Assembly (NCBI RefSeq): GCF_001686925.1
Contig: NZ_LVEN01000044.1
Span: forward strand, 1 to 64,000
From: Flavobacterium piscis
Lineage (GTDB): Bacteria > Bacteroidota > Bacteroidia > Flavobacteriales > Flavobacteriaceae
Reading direction: 5' to 3'
Length of the DNA stretch: 64,000 bases
Each line of letters starts with the position of its first letter. Positions within the stretch are counted from its first letter, which is position 1. The translations under genes were made by a program, and so were the position numbers. Under the pieces are notes generated by a model. That model had not been told where the DNA came from. It worked only from the letters and a program-made list of their open reading frames with translations, and ran no database searches. This document shows positions 26,826 through 35,129 of this stretch, piece after piece.

Positions 26826-26909
26826 TAGCCCCGATTGCAGTGGAAATCCTTTTATTTTTTTTCTTTAAAAAAATAAAAGATTGAAATGAAAAGCGGGACA
26901 AGTGGTCTT
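26826..26909. repeat. Structured intergenic element, third copy
   Basis: It starts AGCCCCGATTGCAGTGG. Its core is CTTTTATTTTTTT pairing perfectly with AAAAAAATAAAAG, flanked by GGAAATC on one side and ATTGAAATGAAAAGCGGGAC on the other. It has the same plan as 217-329 and 15002-15119. From memory the conserved flanks recur widely in Flavobacterium genomes; the Flavo-1 RNA motif is a candidate identity. Confidence 0.5.
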
Positions 26910-26954
26910 TTGAATGATTGATTTCTACTTCAAATATTTAAGAAACCGAAAAAT

Positions 26955-26981
26955 GGAAAACTGTGACTGAAAACTGAAAAC
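26955..26981. repeat. CAGTTTTCAGT-word repeat at a gene end
   Basis: AAAACTGTGACTGAAAACTG-type words run up to the stop codon region of the permease gene at 26981. Same family as 5700, 37018 and 38147. Confidence 0.55.
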
Positions 26982-28225
26982 TATTCGTAACGCAAAGCTT
27001 CGATAGGATCTAGTTTTGAGGCTTTTATAGCAGGATATAAACCCGAAACAATCGCAACGGTAAAACTAGTTGCAAATGCTGCAAAAATAGCAACCCACGG
27101 AATCACGAATGCAAAACTCATTGCAGTTGCAATGGCAAAGCCTAAAAGTATTCCGATTATAATACCAATCAAGCCTCCAATTTGTCCTATAAGTAAAGTT
27201 TCGATAAAAAACTGAAAAGCAACTGTTGATCTTTTTGCTCCTAAAGCTTTACGAACGCCAATTTCGCGTGTACGTTCTGTCACCGAAACGATCATGATAT
27301 TCATTAAAGCGATTGAAGATCCTAAAATGGTAATAACGCTAATGATCCAGGATGCCCAGCCTAAATATTTTGTGATGCCCAAAATACGGTTGATTAAATC
27401 ATCGCTACGGCCAATTCCGAAATTGTTGTCGCGCGTTGGGCTTAATTTTCGTACTCGTCGCATGGTGCTTGTTGCATTGTCGATGGCTTCGTCCAGCAAT
27501 TCTTTTTTAGCCACCATTACGCTCATTGTATAATTGATATTTGGGGCAGTAAATAAAGAACGTGCTACCTGAATTGGAATTAAAACACGTAAATCCTGAC
27601 TGTTGCCAAACGTTGATCCTTTTTCTTTTAGTACGCCAATAACTTTAAAACGCGCGCCACGAATGGAAATTATTTTATCTAGTGGATTTACATCTTTTAA
27701 TAATCCTTTTTCGAAATCTGATCCTACCACACACGAATAGGTATTGTTGTCGACATCGAATTGATTGAAACTACGGCCCAGATTTATTTCTAAACCCGAG
27801 TTGGATATAAAATGTTCGTCGACACCCAAAATCTGAATTTCCGGATCGGTTTTTTTGTCTAAGTATTTTACTTCTGCCGTTCTGGTGGCTGTAAAGGATA
27901 AAGAAGTTTCGGTAAAAGGATATTTGTATTTGTTTTTGAAAGCAACAGCTTCAGGGTACGAAATAATTGGGTTTACAATTTCACGTTCGTTACTTCCTCT
28001 GTTTTTAAGGTTGTTTTCGTATTGGTTAATGTTGAAAGTATTGGCTCCCATAGAAGCGAAATTGGTCGAGATAGTATTTTCGAGTGCTGTTACAACCGTT
28101 AGGATTCCAACCAAAGCGGTAATCCCGATAGCGATAATTAATACGGTAAGAATAGTACGCAATAATTGTGTTTTGATAGAACCAAAAGCAATTCGGATAT
28201 TTTCTTTAAATAATTTTAGCATCAT
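26981..28225 (-). CDS. MacB-like ABC transporter permease (FtsX family)
   Basis: About 414 residues from the ATG at 28225; an in-frame TTG at 28231 adds two residues. A transmembrane helix near residue 20 (RTILTVLIIAIGITALVGILTV) precedes a large periplasmic MacB_PCD-like domain. Three C-terminal helices form the FtsX domain (GWASWIISVITILGSSIALMNIMIVSV, then TERTREIGVRKALGAKRSTVAFQFFIETLLIG). The end SGLYPAIKASKLDPIEALRYE is the family signature. No cognate ATPase gene is adjacent; it may pair with one elsewhere. Such mechanotransmission systems export small molecules or lipoproteins. Confidence 0.9.
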   Translation of the reverse strand: MMLKLFKENIRIAFGSIKTQLLRTILTVLIIAIGITALVGILTVVTALENTISTNFASMGANTFNINQYENNLKNRGSNEREIVNPIISYPEAVAFKNKYKYPFTETSLSFTATRTAEVKYLDKKTDPEIQILGVDEHFISNSGLEINLGRSFNQFDVDNNTYSCVVGSDFEKGLLKDVNPLDKIISIRGARFKVIGVLKEKGSTFGNSQDLRVLIPIQVARSLFTAPNINYTMSVMVAKKELLDEAIDNATSTMRRVRKLSPTRDNNFGIGRSDDLINRILGITKYLGWASWIISVITILGSSIALMNIMIVSVTERTREIGVRKALGAKRSTVAFQFFIETLLIGQIGGLIGIIIGILLGFAIATAMSFAFVIPWVAIFAAFATSFTVAIVSGLYPAIKASKLDPIEALRYE

Positions 28226-28319
28226 GACCAATTTGTCACGAAAATACGTTTTTTGTTACAAGTTTGTTTTCGAACTGGCATTATTTATTTTAAAAAATAA
28301 GATATTTGCAGACGATTTA

Positions 28320-28428
28320 GGATTCGAAGAAAATCTAAAATCTAAATATAATTAATATAAAAGAGCTTTTGGTTTTAGAATTTTTAAAAGAATCTAAAAT
28401 CAGAAGTCTAAAATCTAAAATAAAAAAG
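28320..28428. repeat. CTAAAATCT-word repeat before hisS
   Basis: Words AATCTAAAATCTAAA and AGTCTAAAATCTAAAA recur up to the hisS start. In-frame translation of this region would add 20 Lys/Ser-rich residues to HisS, which I treat as non-coding. Confidence 0.6.
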
Positions 28429-29856
28429 ATGGCTTCAAAACCAAGCATACCACAAGGAACAAGAGATTTTTCGCCTGCAGAGGTTTCAAAACGTCAATAT
28501 ATTATTCAGACGATAAAAAATAATTTCGAGAAATTTGGTTTTCAGCCAATCGAAACGCCTTCGTTTGAAAATTCAGATACCTTAATGGGGAAATATGGAG
28601 AAGAAGGCGATCGTTTGATTTTTAAAATATTGAATTCGGGTAATTTTTTCTTTAATAAAAATAAAATTGAATTACCGGAATCTATAGAAGCGCTGCAAAC
28701 TAATTCTGCCGAAACAATAGATTTGAATCAAAGAATTGAGCTGAATAAATTTACCGGAAAAATTTCGGAGAAAGCATTGCGTTACGATTTAACAGTTCCG
28801 TTTGCGAGATATGTGGTTCAGCACCAAAACGAAATTGAATTTCCTTTTAAAAGATATCAAATTCAACCGGTGTGGAGAGCTGATCGTCCACAAAGAGGGC
28901 GTTACAGAGAATTTTATCAATGTGATGCCGATGTTGTAGGTTCAAAGTCATTATGGCAGGAAGTAGAATTAGTTCAGTTATATGATACGGTTTTTACTTC
29001 TTTAGGTTTAGAAGGCGTAACAATCAAAATCAATAACAGAAAAATATTATCCGGAATTGCCGAAGTTATTGGAGCATCAGACAAATTGATCGATTTTACA
29101 GTAGCTCTTGATAAACTGGATAAAATTGGTGAAGATGGTGTGAAAAAAGAAATGATCGAAAAAGGTATTGATGAAAAAGCTTTGGTTAAAGTTCAGCCGC
29201 TTTTTAGTTTTACGGGATCATTTGCAGATAAAATTGCTCAGCTTTCAGATTTACTAGCAGAATCTGAGGAAGGAATGAAAGGAGTACAGGAATTGAAATT
29301 TATTTGTGACAATGTGGCAACTTTAGGTTTGGCAACAGCGACTTTAGATCTTGATGTTACTCTTGCCCGCGGATTAAATTATTATACCGGAGCTATTTTT
29401 GAAGTTGCGGCTCCAAAAACGGTGTCAATGGGTTCTATTGGCGGCGGTGGAAGATACGACGATTTGACGGGTATTTTTGGTTTAAAAAATATGAGTGGTG
29501 TTGGAATTTCTTTTGGTTTAGACCGAATTTATTTGGTTTTAGAAGAATTACAGTTATTCCCTGAAACAGTTGCAGCAACATCAAAAGCATTGTTTATCAA
29601 TTACGGTGATGCCGAGGCTTTATATGCTTCGCAGGCCATCCAGAAATTGAGAAAAGAAAATATAAAAGTAGAATTGTATCCTGATAATGTAAAAGTGGGG
29701 AAACAGTTTCAATATGCAGATAAACGATTGATTCCGTTTGCAGTAATTGCAGGAGATCAGGAAATTGCTTCGAATTCTTATTCGCTTAAAAATCTGGTTT
29801 CAGGAGAGCAGATTTCTGTAGATTTTGAAGGATTGAAAAACGCTTTGTTGGCTTAA
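28429..29856 (+). CDS. hisS: Histidyl-tRNA synthetase
   Basis: This class II synthetase charges tRNA-His. From the ATG at 28429 it has 475 residues (MASKPSIPQGTRDFSPAEVSKRQYIIQTI). An upstream in-frame ATG lies in repeat DNA and is rejected. Motif 2 is YQIQPVWRADRPQRGRYREFYQCDADVVG. The histidine-binding loops are LARGLNYYTGAIFEVAAP and GSIGGGGRYDDLTGIFG, and motif 3 is GVGISFGLDRIYLVLEE. A C-terminal anticodon-binding domain follows. Its gene is flanked by repeat DNA on both sides and seems independent. Confidence 0.96.
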   Translation: MASKPSIPQGTRDFSPAEVSKRQYIIQTIKNNFEKFGFQPIETPSFENSDTLMGKYGEEGDRLIFKILNSGNFFFNKNKIELPESIEALQTNSAETIDLNQRIELNKFTGKISEKALRYDLTVPFARYVVQHQNEIEFPFKRYQIQPVWRADRPQRGRYREFYQCDADVVGSKSLWQEVELVQLYDTVFTSLGLEGVTIKINNRKILSGIAEVIGASDKLIDFTVALDKLDKIGEDGVKKEMIEKGIDEKALVKVQPLFSFTGSFADKIAQLSDLLAESEEGMKGVQELKFICDNVATLGLATATLDLDVTLARGLNYYTGAIFEVAAPKTVSMGSIGGGGRYDDLTGIFGLKNMSGVGISFGLDRIYLVLEELQLFPETVAATSKALFINYGDAEALYASQAIQKLRKENIKVELYPDNVKVGKQFQYADKRLIPFAVIAGDQEIASNSYSLKNLVSGEQISVDFEGLKNALLA

Positions 29857-29879
29857 TATTTTTAAAAGCAAAGTTTTTT

Positions 29880-30120
29880 AGCCACAGATTTACAGATTAA
29901 AATGATTTTTATTCGTGAATTCGTGGCGAAATTAACCGCAAAGACCACCAAGATTTACGCAAAGTCCGCAAAGGTTTTGAGCTTATGAAAGAATACAAAA
30001 TTCACAAAGCTTTGGGGTTGATTGTGTTAATAAATTATAAGCAATTATCTTGCTAAAATCTTTTTAAATCTGCCTGAAATAGTTGCCAGAGAAGAAAAAA
30101 AACTTTTAATTTGCCGACCT
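29880..30120. repeat. Repeat-rich gap upstream of tRNA-Trp
   Basis: GCCACAGATTTACAGATT and its near-complement ATTCGTGAATTCGTGGC flank about 20 bases, followed by GCAAAGACC/CGCAAAG words up to about 29975. No open frame is convincing in the 890-base interval 29857-30746 apart from the tRNA gene. Confidence 0.6.
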
Positions 30121-30126
30121 TAAGTT

Positions 30127-30197
30127 ACGGGCGTAGTTCAAGGGTAGAATAGCGGTCTCCAAAACCGTTGATGGGGGTTCGAATCCCTCCGCCCGTG
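30127..30197 (+). tRNA. tRNA-Trp (anticodon CCA)
   Basis: The acceptor stem ACGGGCG/CGCCCGT is complete. The D arm is GTTCAAGGGTAGAAT. The anticodon stem GCGGT/ACCGT encloses the loop CTCCAAA with anticodon CCA, and the T arm is GGGGGTTCGAATCCCTC. The discriminator base is G, as expected for tryptophan. The 3' CCA is not encoded (GCAA follows), so it must be added by nucleotidyltransferase. The gene stands alone within repeat DNA rather than next to secE-nusG, where many bacteria have it. Confidence 0.93.
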
Positions 30198-30264
30198 CAA
30201 TTAAATTATTTTTTACCGCAAAGAGCGCAAAGATTTTTATCTAAGAATATTTTAAAAAAAAAAC

Positions 30265-30306
30265 AAAGTTCGCAAAGCTAAATCAACATAAAGCTTTGCG
30301 AACTTT
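30265..30306. repeat. 42-base hairpin unit, twin of 22652-22693
   Basis: AAAGTTCGCAAAGCT (30265-30279) and AGCTTTGCGAACTTT (30292-30306) are perfect 15-bp arms. Only two loop bases differ from the copy at 22652-22693, 7.6 kb away. Further TTTGCG words continue to about 30440. Confidence 0.85.
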
Positions 30307-30464
30307 TATTTGAAAAAATTAACCGCAGAGAACACAAAGTTTTTTAAATTGTAAGTTTAGTAAAAACACAAAGTTCACAATGCTTTGCGAACTTACATTG
30401 TGTAAACACAACTTAAATCTTAGTGATCTCTGCGGTAAATTTTTCTTTCTCAGAAAGCATAAAA

Positions 30465-30499
30465 AAAAAGCTTCGTCTCTTAAGGCGAAGCTTTTTTTA
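30465..30499. terminator. Strong hairpin with flanking A and T runs
   Basis: AAAAAGCTTCG and CGAAGCTTTTT form a symmetric terminator-like hairpin in the gap upstream of grpE. It could end read-through from either direction. Confidence 0.65.
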
Positions 30500-30690
30500 A
30501 TATAAGGTAAATTTGAATTAATAATTATTTTGAGGCCGAGGCCAACCCTTAAATTCAATTTTGGTGGTAATGATTTTTGTTTTACGCTACCAAAGATAAA
30601 ATAAACTATAACGTAATAGTCTTAAATTTATACTAAAATTTAATTGTATAATTTCGTTTTTTAAAAGACTAATAATTAATAAAGTGACAA

Positions 30691-30723
30691 TTTGACATTT
30701 TATAAGATTTGGCAGTACTTTTG
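30691..30723 (+). promoter_or_regulatory. Promoter for grpE-dnaJ
   Basis: A TTTG -33 box (30691-30694) and TACTTTTG -7 box (30716-30723) are separated by 21 bases, which fits the Bacteroidota promoter consensus. The leader is about 20 nt. Confidence 0.65.
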
Positions 30724-30746
30724 CAATCCAACAGAAAGAATAAAAA

Positions 30747-31325
30747 ATGAAGTTTAAGAATATTTTTAAAAATAAAAGTGATATGACTACGGAAAATACA
30801 GAGTTCGATCAGGAATTAGATGATGCAACGTTAGAGAACAATGCAAACGGTGAACAATTAATTGTTGAAGAATTAAGTGTTGAAGAGCAATTGGCTCAAG
30901 ACTTGGCAAAAGAAAAAGATAAATTCTTGAGATTATTTGCTGAATTTGAAAATTATAAAAAAAGAACTTCAAAAGAACGTATCGATTTATTTAAAACGGC
31001 AAATCAAGAGGTATTGTTAGCAATGCTTCCTGTTTTAGATGATTTTGACAGAGCAACTGTAGAAATCAACAAATCTGAAGATGAGAATTTGAAAAAAGGA
31101 GTGGAGTTAATTCACGAAAAATTGAAAAGTACTTTGGTTTCTAAAGGTTTAGAGCAAGTTGAAGTAAGAGCAGGTGATGCTTTTAATGCTGATTTTGCTG
31201 AAGCAATTACCCAAATCCCAGCTCCGTCTGATAAATTAAAAGGGAAAATTGTTGATGTTATTGAAAAAGGATACAAATTAGGAGACAAAATTATTCGTTT
31301 CCCTAAAGTGGTTATCGGAAACTAA
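30747..31325 (+). CDS. grpE: Nucleotide exchange factor GrpE
   Basis: GrpE releases ADP from DnaK. The 192-residue protein has an acidic N-terminus, a long coiled coil with the core LRLFAEFENYKKRTSKERIDLFKTANQEVLLAMLPVLDDFDRA, and the C-terminal beta domain (VEVRAGDAFNADFAEAITQIPA, KGKIVDVIEKGYKLGDKIIRFPKVVIG), in which the usual nucleophile-side motif G-Y-x-L-x-x-x-x-x-R-x-x-x-V is intact. It is followed after 81 bases by dnaJ in the same direction. dnaK is not in this window. Confidence 0.96.
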   Translation: MKFKNIFKNKSDMTTENTEFDQELDDATLENNANGEQLIVEELSVEEQLAQDLAKEKDKFLRLFAEFENYKKRTSKERIDLFKTANQEVLLAMLPVLDDFDRATVEINKSEDENLKKGVELIHEKLKSTLVSKGLEQVEVRAGDAFNADFAEAITQIPAPSDKLKGKIVDVIEKGYKLGDKIIRFPKVVIGN

Positions 31326-31406
31326 AAAATACAGATAAAATATTCTGAAGATCAATTTTTTAAGTATTGGGATTTAGAATTTTTGATTTGCAATTTAACC
31401 TAAATT

Positions 31407-32519
31407 ATGAAAAAAGATTTTTACGAAATACTAGGCATTTCAAAAAATGCTGATGCTGCCGAAATTAAAAAAGCTTACCGAAAAAGTGCATTGAAATATC
31501 ACCCGGATAAAAATCCAGGCGACAAAGAGGCAGAAGAAAACTTTAAATTAGCCGCAGAAGCTTATGAAGTTTTAAGCGATCCTAACAAAAAAGCAAAATA
31601 CGACCAGTACGGACACCAGGCATTTGATGGTTCCGGAGGATTTGGTGGTGGCCACGGCGGTATGAATATGGATGATATTTTCAGCCAGTTTGGTGATATT
31701 TTTGGTGGAGGATTTGGTGGTTTCGGTGGAGGCGGAGGCGGTGGCCCTCGTCGTGCTAAAGGAAGCAATCTTCGAATTAAAGTGAAACTTACTTTAGAAG
31801 AAATTGCAAATGGAGTTGAGAAAAAAGTAAAAGTAAAACGTAAAGTTCAGGCTAAAGGAGTAACATACAAAACATGTTCGACTTGTAACGGTCAGGGACA
31901 GGTAATGCGTGTAACCAATACTATTCTAGGAAGAATGCAATCTGCGTCAACTTGTCCTACTTGTGGCGGTTCTGGTCAGATTTTAGATAAAAGACCTTCT
32001 GAAGCAGATGCTCAGGGAATGGTTCAGGAAGACGAAACAGTATCGATCAAAATTCCTGCGGGAGTTGTTGATGGTATGCAATTGAAAGTTTCTAATAAAG
32101 GAAACGATGCTCCGGGAAATAGTATTCCAGGAGATTTAATTGTAGCGATTGAAGAACTGGAGCATGAATTCCTGAAACGTGAAGGTGAAAACGTTCACTA
32201 TGATTTATACATCAGTTTCCCAGAGGCAGTCTTAGGAGTTTCTAAAGATATCGAAGCCATCAACGGAAAAGTGCGTATAAAGTTAGAAGAAGGAATTCAA
32301 TCCGGAAAAATCCTAAGATTAAAAGGAAAAGGTATTCCAAGTATTAACGGTTACGGAAGTGGTGATTTACTAGTTCACGTAAATGTTTGGACTCCAAAAA
32401 CGCTGAATAAAGAGCAAAAACAATTTTTTGAAAATGCTTTAAATGACGAGCACTTTATTCCAAGTCCTGAAAAATCAGAAAAATCATTTTTCGAGAAAGT
32501 AAAAGATATGTTTTCATAA
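31407..32519 (+). CDS. dnaJ: Chaperone DnaJ with reduced zinc-finger region
   Basis: DnaJ delivers clients to DnaK and stimulates its ATPase. The 370-residue chain has a J domain with HPD at 32-34, a Gly-rich linker (about 77-115) and C-terminal substrate-binding domains. In the cysteine-rich region only two CxxCxGxG motifs are visible, CSTCNGQG (157-164) and CPTCGGSG (183-190), where classical DnaJ has four. By spacing they match repeats 2 and 3, which form zinc centre II; centre I is absent. It follows grpE and is closed by a strong terminator. Confidence 0.95.
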   Translation: MKKDFYEILGISKNADAAEIKKAYRKSALKYHPDKNPGDKEAEENFKLAAEAYEVLSDPNKKAKYDQYGHQAFDGSGGFGGGHGGMNMDDIFSQFGDIFGGGFGGFGGGGGGGPRRAKGSNLRIKVKLTLEEIANGVEKKVKVKRKVQAKGVTYKTCSTCNGQGQVMRVTNTILGRMQSASTCPTCGGSGQILDKRPSEADAQGMVQEDETVSIKIPAGVVDGMQLKVSNKGNDAPGNSIPGDLIVAIEELEHEFLKREGENVHYDLYISFPEAVLGVSKDIEAINGKVRIKLEEGIQSGKILRLKGKGIPSINGYGSGDLLVHVNVWTPKTLNKEQKQFFENALNDEHFIPSPEKSEKSFFEKVKDMFS

Positions 32520-32551
32520 GTTCCGCTTTTTCTGAAAAAGTAAATAAATTT

Positions 32552-32590
32552 AAAACCCATTCTATATAAAATTATAGAATGGGTTTTTTT
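32552..32590 (+). terminator. Terminator after dnaJ
   Basis: AAAACCCATTCTAT pairs with ATAGAATGGGTTTT, followed by a T run. Confidence 0.88.
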
Positions 32591-32681
32591 ATTAATAGTA
32601 CAAAATTTCGTTAGTAATTATTTACTTTTACAGTCTTAATACCACAATGGTTAAACCAAAGCAGAAAATCTTAAATATAGC

Positions 32682-33602
32682 ATGAGCAACTTACTCGAAG
32701 TACATAAAGTCGTAAAAAAATACGGCGATTATGTAGCGCTTAACGAAGTTTCATTAAATGTACCAAAAGGTAGTATTTATGGGCTATTAGGTCCAAATGG
32801 AGCCGGAAAAACTTCCCTTATACGTATCATCAATCAAATTACTTTACCTGATAGCGGCGAAATAATTTTAGATGGAGAAAAATTACAGCCAAAACATGTG
32901 CAGACTATTGGTTATCTTCCTGAAGAAAGAGGATTGTATACCTCGATGAAAGTTGGCGAGCAATGTTTGTATCTGGCACAAATGAAAGGACTTAGTAAAG
33001 CCGAAGCAAAAGCACAGTTAGAATACTGGTTTGAGCGTTTGGGAATTCAGGGTTGGTGGAACAAAAAAATCCAGGAACTTTCTAAAGGAATGGCACAAAA
33101 AATTCAGTTCGTAGTTTGTGTGCTGCACAAACCAAAATTGCTAATTTTTGACGAACCTTTTTCCGGATTTGATCCTGTAAATGCAAATGTGATCAAAGAT
33201 GAAATTTTGGCATTAAAAGAACAAGGTGCAACAATTATTTTTTCGACTCACCGTATGGAAAGCGTTGAAGAACTTTGCGATCATATTGCTTTGATTCATA
33301 AATCGAATAAATTAATCGAAGGAAAACTAAGCGATGTTAAACGTCAGTTTAGAACCAATAGTTTTGAGGTAGGAATTTTGACCAGCAATGTCGAAGGTTT
33401 AATGTACGATATCACACAAAAGTTTACCGTTTCGCCGGCAAGTTTTAAATCCCTGAATGATGATTTAAAATTAGATATACAGATAGGAAATTCGACTCCA
33501 AATGAGTTATTGAATATTCTGACACAAAGAGGACAAGTAACCCATTTTGTAGAAAAAATACCAAGTGTAAACGATATTTTTATTCAGACAGTTACTGGAT
33601 AG
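32682..33602 (+). CDS. ABC transporter ATP-binding protein (NatA-like)
   Basis: This 306-residue ATPase has Walker A GPNGAGKTS, the signature ELSKGMAQKIQFV (variant of LSGGQ), Walker B LLIFDEPFSGFDPVN and the switch region STHRMESVEELCDH. A C-terminal extension after residue 220 of about 80 residues is typical of ABC-2 exporters of the NatA/YhaQ type. It works with the permease encoded 99 bases downstream. The gap between them holds a perfect 15-bp inverted repeat. The substrate is unknown; sodium or drug export is known for homologues. Confidence 0.9.
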   Translation: MSNLLEVHKVVKKYGDYVALNEVSLNVPKGSIYGLLGPNGAGKTSLIRIINQITLPDSGEIILDGEKLQPKHVQTIGYLPEERGLYTSMKVGEQCLYLAQMKGLSKAEAKAQLEYWFERLGIQGWWNKKIQELSKGMAQKIQFVVCVLHKPKLLIFDEPFSGFDPVNANVIKDEILALKEQGATIIFSTHRMESVEELCDHIALIHKSNKLIEGKLSDVKRQFRTNSFEVGILTSNVEGLMYDITQKFTVSPASFKSLNDDLKLDIQIGNSTPNELLNILTQRGQVTHFVEKIPSVNDIFIQTVTG

Positions 33603-33614
33603 ATTTTTAGATCC

Positions 33615-33680
33615 TAGACTTCTTAGATTCGTAGACTGAATCTGGAGATCTAATAAAAATCTAATAATCTAAGAAGTCTA
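33615..33680. repeat. 15-bp perfect inverted repeat inside the ABC operon
   Basis: TAGACTTCTTAGATT (33615-33629) and AATCTAAGAAGTCTA (33666-33680) are exact complements with a 36-base spacer. Extra CTAATAATC/CTAAAAATC words surround it. No T run follows, so it is not a plain terminator. Confidence 0.85.
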
Positions 33681-33701
33681 AAAATCTAATTAATCTAAAA
33701 A

Positions 33702-35018
33702 ATGAGCATAATTTCATTAATTATTAAAAGAGAATTCATTGCAAAAGTCCGCAATAAGTCTTTTGTTGTCATGACTTTTTTAAGTCCGTTGTTGTTTGTT
33801 GCAATCGCTGGATTTATTGGTTATTTGAGTTCGATGAAAGCTGAAACAAAAAAAATCGCCATTCACGATGAGACAGGTTTGTTTGCGAATGATTTTGTAA
33901 AACAGAATAAAAAAGAAGCAGCCTTTAAATATCTAAATCTATCTGAAATAGATACAAAAGCACTTAAAGATAGTATTACAAATGAAAATTTTGATGGTTT
34001 AATTATCATTCCAAAAACAAATAATTTAAAAGATTTAGAAAGTAAAATTGAATTTATTTCGAATAACAGTCCCAGTATTTCTTTTATCGAAAAAACACAG
34101 AATGTTATTGCAGAGAAAATTACAAAGATAAATCTCGAAACAGCAAAACTTGATACTTTAGCCATTCAAAAGGCCCAATCTTCAGTCAATATTCATTTGA
34201 TAAAAGCTTCGGGAGAAGAAAGTCTAAAAGGACTAAATGAAATCAAAATAGGGATTGGTGGAGCTTTTGGTTATTTGATTATGATGTTCATTATCATTTA
34301 CGGAAACATGGTGATGCGTAGTGTGATCGAAGAAAAAACAAACCGAATTATAGAAATCATTATTTCATCGGTAAAACCCTTTCAGTTAATGATTGGTAAA
34401 ATCATCGGAACTTCGCTTGCGGGATTATTGCAATTTATGATTTGGGCCGTAATTGGGTTGAGTTTAATGTTTGCAGCTTCGGCATTTTTTGGTGTAAATG
34501 TTGGCCCAACAGCAAGAATTTCGCCTGAATTGATGCAATCAGCGCAAAGTGAAATGTCGGGAAGTGCTCAAATGTACATTAGCGAATTGTGGAATTTGCC
34601 TATTGCCAGTATTATAATAGGTTTTGTTATTTATTTTATTGGAGGATACTTTTTATATAGTTCATTTTACGCAGCAATTGGAGCAGCAGTTGACAATCAA
34701 ACCGATTCTCAGCAATTTCTTTTGCCTATTTTAATGCCACTAATTTTAAGTGTTTATATCGGATTTTTTACGGTTGTCAATGATCCTCACGGAACAATTG
34801 CCGTGCTATTTTCAATGATTCCGTTAACTTCGCCAATTGTAATGTTAATGCGACTTCCGTTTGGAGTGCCGTGGTGGCAAATCGCAATTTCGGTATCATT
34901 ATTGTTTGCTACGTTTTTCCTTGTAGTTTGGTTCGCTGCCAAAATTTATCGTATTGGTATTTTAATGTACGGCAAGAAACCAACCTGGAAGGAATTGTAT
35001 AGATGGCTTAAATATTAA
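33702..35018 (+). CDS. ABC-2 type transporter permease (NatB-like)
   Basis: This 438-residue membrane protein has an N-terminal helix (SFVVMTFLSPLLFVAIAGFIGYL), a periplasmic domain of about 150 residues (40-190), and five to six C-terminal helices starting IGIGGAFGYLIMMFIIIYGNMVMRSVIEEKTNRIIEIIISSVKPFQLMIGKIIG, the ABC-2 signature. Helices SIIIGFVIYFIGGYFLYSSFY, PILMPLILSVYIGFF and ISVSLLFATFFLVVWFAAKI follow. It is the partner of the upstream ATPase. The substrate is unknown. Confidence 0.9.
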   Translation: MSIISLIIKREFIAKVRNKSFVVMTFLSPLLFVAIAGFIGYLSSMKAETKKIAIHDETGLFANDFVKQNKKEAAFKYLNLSEIDTKALKDSITNENFDGLIIIPKTNNLKDLESKIEFISNNSPSISFIEKTQNVIAEKITKINLETAKLDTLAIQKAQSSVNIHLIKASGEESLKGLNEIKIGIGGAFGYLIMMFIIIYGNMVMRSVIEEKTNRIIEIIISSVKPFQLMIGKIIGTSLAGLLQFMIWAVIGLSLMFAASAFFGVNVGPTARISPELMQSAQSEMSGSAQMYISELWNLPIASIIIGFVIYFIGGYFLYSSFYAAIGAAVDNQTDSQQFLLPILMPLILSVYIGFFTVVNDPHGTIAVLFSMIPLTSPIVMLMRLPFGVPWWQIAISVSLLFATFFLVVWFAAKIYRIGILMYGKKPTWKELYRWLKY

Positions 35019-35028
35019 TTTTTTAAAG

Positions 35029-35104
35029 TTGCTAAGGTTCTAAGGGACTAAGAAACTAAGTTTTTTAGTTTCTTTATAAATAAAAACCTTAGAGCCTTAG
35101 CAAC
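35029..35104. repeat. CCTTAGCAAC-word inverted repeat
   Basis: GTTGCTAAGGTTCTAAGG (35029-35046) and CCTTAGAGCCTTAGCAAC (35087-35104) pair over 18 bases with one mismatch. More TTAG words fill the interval before the next gene. Confidence 0.8.
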
Positions 35105-35129
35105 TCAGAACCTTAGCACCTCAAAAAAA

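Noticed and set aside
30319-30558. 79-codon frame on the minus strand between tRNA-Trp and grpE
   Set aside because: It reads through repeat words and a terminator hairpin, so it is spurious.
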